From an uncultured Clostridia bacterium (GTDB lineage Bacteria > Bacillota > Peptococcia > Peptococcales > Peptococcaceae), in NCBI GenBank assembly GCA_944391625.1, contig CALXUG010000028.1, positions 1 to 38,441 on the forward strand: a stretch of 38,441 nt of DNA, in the 5' to 3' direction. The position numbers were made by a program, and so were the translations under genes. Below the pieces are notes generated by a model that did no database searches, was not told the origin of the DNA, and saw nothing but the letters and a program-made list of their open reading frames with translations. This document shows positions 32,021 through 38,441 of the stretch, piece after piece (the first letter of the stretch is position 1; each line of letters opens with the position of its first letter).

Positions 32021-32986
32021 TTATGCGCTGCAGCCGGATTTTCCACGCCGATAAACCTGCCCCAAATACAACAGATATCGAATCAACGCATAGGTCACCA
32101 TAACCACCGCAATCACTTCTTCTATCAAAACAACGGTTGACAGCGCAGAGGGATAAGCAATACCCTCTGCCGTCAAAAACAACAGCAAATTTTTTAAAGC
32201 CACTGCCGGAATTACAAAAGGGAAGGTAAGCGCCCCATAGCTGGGATAAAAGGGCAGCTTCAAAATCTTTGGCAGCTGCGTCAATACAAAAATATACATA
32301 CTTTGTGCAATAACGGCAAGCAGCAACGCTAACCATAGCTGCGGCTGCTGCATGGCGCTTAAATAACCGGCCAGCATCAGATTAAAGGGAGCCGCCAAAA
32401 TGCACAACGTAGGCAGAGCCGGCTCCGGCACTGGTAATTTCCAATAACGCCAGGCGGAAATGGGATACCAGGGCAAAAACAGCACAACACCAATCCAAAA
32501 AATCCACTGTCCTGCTAACTGTGCATCAAATACAGGAGAAATAACAGCAGCCAGCATATTGCCTCCGTATAACACATTCCATGTAGTATATACGGTATTT
32601 AAGTGAAACTGCCTTAAAAACCGCCAACTAAAACATATCACCAAAATAATATGCCCAACATTGGCCAACAGCCATAATCCATACGCCAGCTGATGAAAAT
32701 ACGGCTCTATATACAGCACCAGCTGCAGCATGGTCATAAAAAACGCCTCAAATACACTGAATGTGATAGGATTTTTCAGTTCCTCTAAAAATTGCTGTCT
32801 GTAAATAATAAATTTAACAATTAACAGTCCCCATAAAGCTGCTGCAAAAAAGCCATACAGCCAATATAAAAAACCGGAATAACCAAAAAGCATATTGCCC
32901 AGCGCTCCCAGTCCCAAAGTTAAACCGCAGATGGGAACCGGCAGCTGTTTTAAAAAACAGCACCATTGCGTTTGTCTAACAGTCAT
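32021..32986 (-). CDS. TDT/SLAC1-family transporter (TehA/SSU1-like)
   Basis: This is a 321-residue protein with about ten membrane helices, resembling the tellurite-resistance/dicarboxylate transporter (TDT) family. The opening helix is LPVPICGLTLGLGALGNMLF, matching the VPxGxxxLxLxGLG start of this family. Other helices are WLYGFFAAALWGLLIVKFII, AYGLWLLANVGHIILVICFS and ILAAPFNLMLAGYLSAMQQP. The PSYGALTFPFVIPAVALKN segment corresponds to the family's conserved later helix (SYGALTFP). Known members move C4-dicarboxylates, chloride/nitrate, or sulfite. In a genome with a Dsr complex, sulfite is a possible substrate, but only by association. GGTGAATAT precedes the ATG at 32984-32986. Confidence 0.82.
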   Translation of the reverse strand: MTVRQTQWCCFLKQLPVPICGLTLGLGALGNMLFGYSGFLYWLYGFFAAALWGLLIVKFIIYRQQFLEELKNPITFSVFEAFFMTMLQLVLYIEPYFHQLAYGLWLLANVGHIILVICFSWRFLRQFHLNTVYTTWNVLYGGNMLAAVISPVFDAQLAGQWIFWIGVVLFLPWYPISAWRYWKLPVPEPALPTLCILAAPFNLMLAGYLSAMQQPQLWLALLLAVIAQSMYIFVLTQLPKILKLPFYPSYGALTFPFVIPAVALKNLLLFLTAEGIAYPSALSTVVLIEEVIAVVMVTYALIRYLLYLGQVYRRGKSGCSA

Positions 32987-33148
32987 ATATTCACCAACAT
33001 CCCTTTCAGATTTTCTTTGTGTATGTTTTGCTATATTGCGCGCAAATATTCTATGCTTAAGAACACTTGCAGTATATCATTTCCCACAATCAGAAACAAG
33101 GCCGGGGCATGAACGGGGATAAAAAATAATATATTTGGTTAATAACTA

Positions 33149-33164
33149 TGTTTCACGTGAAACA
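33149..33164. promoter_or_regulatory. parS site (ParB/Spo0J binding)
   Basis: TGTTTCACGTGAAACA is a perfect 16-bp palindrome and matches the widely conserved chromosomal parS consensus TGTTNCACGTGAAACA at every position. It lies in an intergenic region, directly left of repeat copy B. ParB-family proteins bind such sites near replication origins to organise and segregate the chromosome. A perfect match by chance in 38 kb is very unlikely. Confidence 0.9.
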
Positions 33165-33580
33165 ATTTTGTTTGCAATGCTCCATCGTCGGGAGACTGTT
33201 TGTTGCCTGCCCTCCTACCCGACCAGAAAGGCGTCGTTCACCGGACACCTGCTTGTCGGTCAGCCTCACTTTGGACTGTGTCCAGTTCGGCTAGACAGAC
33301 TGCGCATCTGTCCGTTTCAATCTCGACAACGGCAACAAAACATCTCCCTGGGTTGCGTGCATAAGGCTGGCCTATCCTTTGCCAAAATTCTGAATTGCGG
33401 CGGTCAGCAACGCAGTTTGTTTTCATTGAGCTGGACGCAGTCCATAGCGAAAGAAACAAACAAGTTGGTGTCCACCGCACTGAAGGATAGGCAAAGATAG
33501 GACAGCCGACCACATACTCCTTGGACAGGAGATAGTCCAAGATAGGACAGCCGACCACACAATCTTTCGCATGAAACAGT
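33165..33580. repeat. Dispersed structured intergenic repeat, copy B
   Basis: This is the longer copy of the element at 26715-27058. Conserved stems are GGCTGGCCTATCCTTTGCC (33365-33383) with GGCAAAGATAGGACAGCC (33490-33507), and GGACACC (33243-33249) with GGTGTCC (33467-33473). A GTTTGTTTTC/GAAACAAAC stem (about 33414-33462) encloses a TGGAC-GCA-GTCCA hairpin. Copy B also has a 20-bp direct repeat AGATAGGACAGCCGACCACA at 33495-33514 and 33540-33559, separated by a CTTGGAC/GTCCAAG hairpin. The right end TCTTTCGCATGAAACA matches parS at 13 of 16 positions. Open frames in it show no recognisable domain. Confidence 0.8.
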
Positions 33581-33588
33581 TCAACAAA

Positions 33589-33621
33589 AAAAGACGCCCA
33601 TTTCTGAACGTCTTAAAAAAT
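33589..33621 (-). terminator. Terminator of the NSS transporter gene
   Basis: On the minus strand AAGACG and CGTCTT pair around a 12-base loop and are followed by TTTTTTTG. It lies about 55 bases beyond the stop of the symporter gene, between it and repeat copy B. Confidence 0.75.
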
Positions 33622-33669
33622 ATATTTTTGTAAACACTGCATCATCCTATCGTGCCAACAGCGCCCAAT

Positions 33670-35133
33670 TTATTTTGTGTCTCTTTTTTTAAAGATAATT
33701 GCCGCTGCAGAACCCAGAAACAACAATGCTACCACCATCCAGATTGCTAATATAACCGGTCCTTGCGGGCTAAACATATCATAGTAGCCTTTCAGATAGA
33801 TAATCACAATAATCCAAGGCAGGATATTGGTCATGTAAAACCGCATCCGACGTGGGAATGAAACACCATCTCCGGTATTGACTTCCTTGATAAAATTATC
33901 CCAGCCCCAGCCATTTTTTCTGGTGCAGAACATCAAATAAATCACTGCACCCAATGGCATAATATTACTGGACACCAAGAAATCTTCCAGATCCATAATG
34001 TTGGTGCCAGGCCCCAACGGCTGAAAATCTGCCAACAGATTAAAGCCCAGAATACAAGGCAAACACAGTAACGATAATGCAACAATATTAACAATTACAG
34101 CTTTTTTGCGGCTCCACCCCAGTAAATCCATGGCGAAGGATAAAATATTTTCAAAAATGCCAATCACGGTTGTCAGTGCTGCAAAAAATAAAAACAGAAA
34201 GAAAAGCGCTCCCCAAAACTGTCCGCCCAGCATTTGCGCAAATACATTGGGTAATGTTAAAAATACCAGGCCAGGTCCTGCATCCGGTTCAATGCCAAAG
34301 GCAAAACAAGCTGGAATGATAATCAACCCTGCCATCAACGCCACAAAGGTATCCAACAGCACAATATAAATGGCTTCCCCCGTTAATGAACGGCGTTTGT
34401 CCAGATAACTGCCAAAGATAGCCATACCGCCCATACCAACACTAAGGGTAAAGAACGCCTGACTCATTGCCGCAAAGATAACATTTCCAAGACCGGTTTC
34501 CTGCATTTGAACAAAATCCGGAATCAGAAAAAATTTCACACCTTCTATGGCACCGTCCAACGTGACAGAGCGAATGGCCAACACCACCATCAAAAACAAT
34601 AAACAAATCATCATGCTTTTTGATGCCTTTTCCACACCGGATTGCAGGCCAATATTACAAATAGCAAAAGACAGTACAATAATTAAAAATGTCCAAAAGA
34701 ACAGCGTCATTGGCTGCGCCAGCATACTTTCATATCCCTGGGTAATCTGCAAAGCCGTTGCCTGTACAAATTCTCCGCTGATCATACGATAGCAGTAATA
34801 CATCATCCAGCCGCCTACCATGGCATAAAACATAACCAGCAAATAATTGCCCGCCATGCCTACCCAACCCATGCGATGCCAAACTGTCCCTTTTGGCTCC
34901 AAAACTTTATACGATGAGGCAATGCTTTTCTGACTGGCCCGTCCTACGCTAAATTCACAAATCATAATGGGCAGCCCCAAAAGAAACAAAAACAGCAAAT
35001 ACATAAGAATAAACGCTGCTCCGCCATATTTCCCCGCCATATAAGGAAATTTCCACACATTGCCCAGTCCTACAGCGCACCCTGCCGAAACCAAAATAAA
35101 CCCCAGCCGAGTACCAAATTTTTCACGCTTCAT
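33670..35133 (-). CDS. Sodium-dependent transporter, NSS/SNF family
   Basis: This is a 487-residue neurotransmitter:sodium symporter-type protein, probably importing an amino acid or related amine with Na+. The first-helix signature RLGFILVSAGCAVGLGNVWK followed by FPYMAGKYGGAAFILMYLLF is diagnostic; it includes the unwound GxGNxWRFP-like substrate and ion site. GVEKASKSMMICLLFLMVV and VIFAAMSQAFFTLSVGMGGM are further family segments, and about eleven helices are seen. GGAGG precedes the ATG at 35131-35133. A frame open 45 codons further up would run into the promoter at 35240-35268, so it is rejected. A stand-alone gene with its own promoter and terminator. Confidence 0.92.
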   Translation of the reverse strand: MKREKFGTRLGFILVSAGCAVGLGNVWKFPYMAGKYGGAAFILMYLLFLFLLGLPIMICEFSVGRASQKSIASSYKVLEPKGTVWHRMGWVGMAGNYLLVMFYAMVGGWMMYYCYRMISGEFVQATALQITQGYESMLAQPMTLFFWTFLIIVLSFAICNIGLQSGVEKASKSMMICLLFLMVVLAIRSVTLDGAIEGVKFFLIPDFVQMQETGLGNVIFAAMSQAFFTLSVGMGGMAIFGSYLDKRRSLTGEAIYIVLLDTFVALMAGLIIIPACFAFGIEPDAGPGLVFLTLPNVFAQMLGGQFWGALFFLFLFFAALTTVIGIFENILSFAMDLLGWSRKKAVIVNIVALSLLCLPCILGFNLLADFQPLGPGTNIMDLEDFLVSSNIMPLGAVIYLMFCTRKNGWGWDNFIKEVNTGDGVSFPRRMRFYMTNILPWIIVIIYLKGYYDMFSPQGPVILAIWMVVALLFLGSAAAIIFKKRDTK

Positions 35134-35239
35134 AAACAACCATCCTCCAAAATCCATGCTTCCGATCCAGTATACAGTGATAAGCAATATTGCAGTCTTA
35201 CTAACTGTGTGCCATGCTACCGTAAATCCAACATCCGTC

Positions 35240-35268
35240 ATTATAGCATCTTTTTTGCTGCGAGGCAA
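35240..35268 (-). promoter_or_regulatory. Sigma-A-type promoter of the NSS gene
   Basis: On the minus strand TTGCCT (35263-35268) and consensus TATAAT (35240-35245) are exactly 17 bases apart. The leader to the chosen ATG would be about 100 bases. The spacing and the -10 make this one of the better promoters in the window. Confidence 0.65.
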
Positions 35269-35319
35269 AACAATCTTTTACCATTTTGTATAAAGAAAAT
35301 CCGGTGTTTTGCAATAAAA

Positions 35320-35348
35320 TTGTTTTAAAATAGTAAATATGGTATACT
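35320..35348 (+). promoter_or_regulatory. Promoter of the small lipoprotein gene
   Basis: TTGTTT (35320-35325) and TATACT (35343-35348) are separated by 17 bases, about 45 bases ahead of the lipoprotein ATG. It is divergent from the symporter promoter. Confidence 0.6.
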
Positions 35349-35393
35349 AATTATATTATTTAGTATTTACTTGTTAGACGAGGAGGTACGTTT

Positions 35394-35894
35394 ATGAAAA
35401 AATGGTTTTTGCTTTGTTTGCTTCTGTTATGTGCTGTTTCCTTTACAGCCTGCGACGATAAAAATCAGAGTGAACAAATTTCAGCACAGCAACAGCAAAC
35501 GACTGATTCAGATACAGCGCTGACAGAACAGGATATCATTGCATTGTTTCAAAGCCAGGATGACAGCATTGATACGGTTGTTACCGATTGCATTTTAATT
35601 TCTGACAAAGCCTTTCATCTGGTGGGCGTGGTGCAATATACGGATTCTTATCAAAACCCCTGCAATTTAGCCTTTATTGAAGCAGATGGATTTTATCAAA
35701 CCATCAACTTAGACGGTGAAAATTTATGTGAGATTGCTCAGGAAAGCAAACTTGCTTATATGGGTGACGGCGCAGTGACTCTTACCTTGCAGCAAAAAGG
35801 TACTGAACAATTATACGACTACACCGTTACTTATGAAAAAGACGGCCCCCATATAAAATTTACTGCAAATAGTGTGCCGCGCAAATTACAATAG
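35394..35894 (+). CDS. Small lipoprotein of unknown function
   Basis: This is a 166-residue exported lipoprotein. A basic start and hydrophobic core (MKKWFLLCLLLLCAVSFTAC) end in the lipobox FTAC, which places Cys20 as the lipidated residue. A Gln/Ser-rich spacer (DDKNQSEQISAQQQQTTDSD) follows. The mature domain has DIIALFQSQDDSIDTVVTDC, FHLVGVVQYTDSYQNPCNLA, FIEADGFYQTINLDGENLCE and a C-terminal beta-rich part. I recognise no family. It was not acquired as part of an obvious operon: it has its own promoter and a strong bidirectional terminator. GAGGAGGTACGTTT precedes the ATG. Confidence 0.82.
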   Translation: MKKWFLLCLLLLCAVSFTACDDKNQSEQISAQQQQTTDSDTALTEQDIIALFQSQDDSIDTVVTDCILISDKAFHLVGVVQYTDSYQNPCNLAFIEADGFYQTINLDGENLCEIAQESKLAYMGDGAVTLTLQQKGTEQLYDYTVTYEKDGPHIKFTANSVPRKLQ

Positions 35895-35965
35895 AAAAGC
35901 CTGCAAACGAAATGGCTTATAAAAATAAAAAACTTTCAATCTGCTTTCTGTTATACAAAAATCTG

Positions 35966-36015
35966 TAAAAAAAGAGGCGAGGACGGCTTTTGCAGCCATC
36001 TCCGCCTCTTTTTGG
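35966..36015. terminator. Bidirectional terminator between the lipoprotein and ATPase genes
   Basis: AAAAAGAGGCG...GGACGGC and GCAGCC...CGCCTCTTTTT form a long stem with a few mismatches around TTTT. It is flanked by A and T runs on both sides, so it can end both the plus-strand lipoprotein and the minus-strand ATPase transcripts. Confidence 0.85.
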
Positions 36016-36095
36016 CATGATACAATCCTCTGTTTTTCAGTGAACGTAAACGTCGCTTTGTAAAAACTACAATTACTTACTACATGCAATAACTT

Positions 36096-38441
36096 CTATT
36101 TACGGATAATCCGCACTGCATTCAAAATTGCCAGTACAGCCACACCCACATCGGCAAATACCGCCATCCACATAGAAGCCAGACCAACAGCGCCCAAAAT
36201 CAATACCAGCAGCTTGATTACCAGAATAAATGTGATATTCTGTTTTACAATGCGGCGTGTTTGACGGGCAATTACCACTGCGTCGGCCAGTTTGGAAGGC
36301 TGGTCGTTCATAATTACTACATCCGCCGCCTCAATGGCTGCATCAGAGCCTAAACCACCCATGGCAACGCCTACATCAGCTCGTGCCAGTACCGGTGCAT
36401 CGTTCAAACCATCTCCGGTAAAAGATACGGTCCCCTGTTTGCTTTTTTGCTGTAGAATTTCTTCTAAACAAGTAACCTTATCTCCGGGCAGCAACTGGCT
36501 GAAAATTTTGGTAATGCCCAGCTTGTCAGCCACGTTTTGGGCAGTTTTCTGATTATCTCCTGTCAGCATAACAATTTGTTTCACACCCAGATCTTTCAGC
36601 CGGGCAATCATAATTTGCGCATCCGGTTTGATTTCATCGGCAATCACAATCCAACCGCAGAAGGCTCCATCAACAGCCACATAAATAATGGTGCCTGTTT
36701 CCTCTACCCTTTGGCAAGAAATATGCTGCTGCTCCATCAAACGATAATTACCTACCAGAACTGTGTGTCCGTCTACAACAGCTGAAATTCCATGACCGGC
36801 AATTTCTTCGGCTTTTTGTAAACTGCCGGCAGTGACAGGCCGTTGATTAGCCGCCTGCACCGCATGCCCAATCGGATGATTAGAAATGCTTTCTGCGCAG
36901 GCTGCATAATAAAGCAAATCTTCCTGTGTCATATCTAATGTATGAATTTCTGTAACGGCAAACTGTCCTTTTGTCAGAGTACCTGTTTTATCAAATACAG
37001 CGCTTTCCAGCTGCGCCAAGGCTTCTAAATAGTTGCTGCCTTTTACCAGCACACCATGACGGGAACATGCGCCCAAACCGCTAAAGAAGGTCAGCGGAAT
37101 GGAGATAACCAATGCGCAAGGACAAGAAATAACTAAAAAGACCAGGGCACGATAAATCCATGGGCTGAACGGATCGCCGGTAACCAGCGGAGGAACCAAC
37201 GCTAACAGCGCTGCTACGCCAACTACCACCGGTGTATAGTAACGGGCAAATCGGGTAATGAAGTTCTCGGCATCAGCTTTTTTGCTGCTGGCGTTTTCCA
37301 CCAAATCCAAAATTTTAGCAACAGTAGAATCTTCATATTCTTTTTCTACTCGAACGGTCAATACCCCTGAAATATTGATGCAGCCGCTTAGTACCTGTTG
37401 CCCTGCCGCTACATTGCGCGGCACCGATTCGCCTGTTAAAGCCACTGTATCCAACGCCGACGCGCCTTCCAATATGACACCGTCCAGCGGAACCTTTTCA
37501 CCGGGACGGATTTGAATGATGTCGCCAATGGCAACTTCATCAGGCGCAATAGAAATATACGTATCACCCTGTTTGACATGGGCGATCTCTGGCTTAATAT
37601 CCATCAAATCTGCAATGGAACGGCGGGAACGATGTACGGCGTAATCCTGAAACAGTTCACCCAACTGATACAGCAGCATTACCATAACGCCTTCCGGATA
37701 TTCGCCGACACAGAACGCACCGATTGTTGCTACCGACATCAAAAAGTTTTCATCAAATACTTGACCGCGGGCAATATTTTTGGCTGCCCGCAAAACGATT
37801 TCGCCACCAACAATCAGATATGCCAGTAAAAATACGCCAAACTGAACCAAGTCCGGCAAAGGCAATAACTGGGCCACTAAAAATAATACCGCGCTGATTG
37901 CAATCTTCAGCAGAGATTGCTGCATTTCCGGCGTAAATTTGCCCGCTTTCTTTTTATTTTTCTCTAACTGCTGTGTGAACTGCCCATCTGCCGAATTATC
38001 TGTGTGCGTTGGCGCTTGGGTAATCTTTGTCTTTTTGGTTTTTTCGGTGATGGTGACACCCGGCTCTATTCGCTCAATTACTTTTTGCACTTCGTTCAAT
38101 ACAGTTTCCAAATCGTTGCTGTCATTTAACCGTAAAATTAACTTTTGCGCCATAAAATCAATGGTAGCATCGGCAAGCTGAGGGATGTCCCGCAGATTCC
38201 GTTCTAACTTGGCAGCGCAGTTGGCACAATCCAACCCTTTTATCAGATATACATATTCTGATTTTCCAGGTTTTGAAACCATTTTTTCAGAAGAGACAGC
38301 ATGACTGTGTTCTCCATGATGGTGTTCCTTATGGCTATGGTCGTGACCGCAGCCGCAGGCTTCACCATGATGGTGTTCCTCATGGCTATGGTCGTGACCG
38401 CAGCCGCACCCTTCTCCATGATGGTGTTCCCCGTGGCTATG
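36096..38441 (-). CDS. cadA: P1B-type Zn/Cd-exporting ATPase with His/Cys-rich N-terminus (5' end beyond window)
   Basis: This is a heavy-metal efflux ATPase in the plasma membrane; 782 codons are visible and the start lies off the right edge. From the N-terminus there is a His/Cys-rich repeat region (38285-38441), then an HMA domain with GLDCANCAAKLERN. The A-domain contains ALTGESVP, the membrane metal site is VISCPCALVISIPL, the phosphorylation loop is AVFDKTGTLTKGQF, then HP in NHPIGHAVQ, and FTGDGLNDAPVLARADVGVA. The CPC site and following SIPLTFFSG fit the CadA/ZntA (Zn2+, Cd2+, Pb2+) group. An internal ATG at 38280-38282 has no ribosome site and is not the start. No metal-responsive regulator is visible. 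Confidence 0.92.
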   Translation of the reverse strand, partial: HSHGEHHHGEGCGCGHDHSHEEHHHGEACGCGHDHSHKEHHHGEHSHAVSSEKMVSKPGKSEYVYLIKGLDCANCAAKLERNLRDIPQLADATIDFMAQKLILRLNDSNDLETVLNEVQKVIERIEPGVTITEKTKKTKITQAPTHTDNSADGQFTQQLEKNKKKAGKFTPEMQQSLLKIAISAVLFLVAQLLPLPDLVQFGVFLLAYLIVGGEIVLRAAKNIARGQVFDENFLMSVATIGAFCVGEYPEGVMVMLLYQLGELFQDYAVHRSRRSIADLMDIKPEIAHVKQGDTYISIAPDEVAIGDIIQIRPGEKVPLDGVILEGASALDTVALTGESVPRNVAAGQQVLSGCINISGVLTVRVEKEYEDSTVAKILDLVENASSKKADAENFITRFARYYTPVVVGVAALLALVPPLVTGDPFSPWIYRALVFLVISCPCALVISIPLTFFSGLGACSRHGVLVKGSNYLEALAQLESAVFDKTGTLTKGQFAVTEIHTLDMTQEDLLYYAACAESISNHPIGHAVQAANQRPVTAGSLQKAEEIAGHGISAVVDGHTVLVGNYRLMEQQHISCQRVEETGTIIYVAVDGAFCGWIVIADEIKPDAQIMIARLKDLGVKQIVMLTGDNQKTAQNVADKLGITKIFSQLLPGDKVTCLEEILQQKSKQGTVSFTGDGLNDAPVLARADVGVAMGGLGSDAAIEAADVVIMNDQPSKLADAVVIARQTRRIVKQNITFILVIKLLVLILGAVGLASMWMAVFADVGVAVLAILNAVRIIRK
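38316..38441 (-). repeat. 51-bp tandem repeat encoding a His/Cys metal-binding tract
   Basis: Reading the ATPase frame, 17-residue units HHHGE(A/G)CGCGHDHSHEE repeat with a 51-base period. HHH triplets at 38418-38426, 38367-38375 and 38316-38324 mark successive units, the last one diverging after HHHGE. The array continues beyond the edge. It probably binds zinc or a similar ion and adjusts transporter activity. Confidence 0.9.

Noticed and set aside
33238-33558. Minus-strand open frame in repeat copy B with repeated VGCPI segments
   Set aside because: The repetition comes from the 20-bp direct repeat, with offset divisible by three. No ribosome site, and copy A does not keep the frame over the same span.
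35134-35268. A 45-residue extension of the NSS transporter
   Set aside because: It starts within a 17-spaced promoter and precedes the normal family start MKREKFGTRLGF.
1-38441. CRISPR arrays, tRNA or rRNA genes, insertion sequences
   Set aside because: No regularly spaced direct repeats, tRNA cloverleaf, rRNA or transposase sequence was seen. The only tandem array is the coding 51-bp repeat in the ATPase.

Overview
The window most likely comes from an anaerobic gut-type member of the Negativicutes, perhaps near Phascolarctobacterium/Acidaminococcaceae. This placement is an inference. It rests on moderate-to-low GC, Firmicutes-style ribosome binding sites (AGGAGG), a SigB/SigF-family sigma factor with an RsbW-like partner, System II cytochrome c maturation, and a complete dissimilatory-sulfite-reduction-type DsrMKJOP membrane complex. 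An O-antigen/capsule-like ABC export cluster is also present. Nearly all genes lie on the minus strand.

Layout. 1-11096 (minus) is a surface polysaccharide cluster: glf (cut by the edge), a GT2-FkbM fusion, a GT4, galE, a GT2-GT4 fusion, an ABC ATPase/permease pair, another GT4 and a GT2. The genes at 557-4353 are visibly more AT-rich than the rest. 11097-12747 is an AT-rich stretch with a cluster of DnaA-box-like sequences and a 15-bp perfect inverted repeat, followed by a plasmid-type RepA initiator gene (plus) that carries a 17-bp inverted repeat in its linker. 13127-20982 (minus) is one probable operon, resB-ccsA-rsbRD_N-dsrK-dsrJ-dsrO-dsrP-dsrM. ResB/CcsA would attach heme to the triheme cytochrome DsrJ, and DsrMKJOP would pass quinol electrons toward sulfite reductase. 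21151-22925 (minus) is pspC, a small CbiX/SirB chelatase (siroheme or cobalamin), an anti-sigma kinase and its sigma factor. 23073-24883 holds a small membrane protein, an unknown protein and a HAD hydrolase. 24997-31915 is a probable catabolic island: two paralogous YtcJ-like amidohydrolases, an MFS transporter and a LysR regulator. 32021-38441 has a TDT/SLAC1-family transporter, an NSS sodium symporter, a small lipoprotein and a P-type Zn/Cd ATPase with a His/Cys-rich N-terminal repeat that runs off the window.

Most notable non-coding signals. A 16-bp perfect palindrome at 33149-33164 matches the chromosomal parS (ParB/Spo0J) site. Two copies of a roughly 340-420 bp intergenic repeat (26715-27058 and 33165-33580) share inverted-repeat architecture, with compensatory base changes between the copies. 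This suggests a dispersed structured element that may be undescribed, and its right end resembles a decayed parS. The parS site and the strand bias together suggest a position on the origin-proximal part of one replichore, with the fork moving right to left.

Starts were chosen by ribosome binding site; several of the longest possible reading frames begin too far upstream. Family assignments were made by reading motifs, without database searches.
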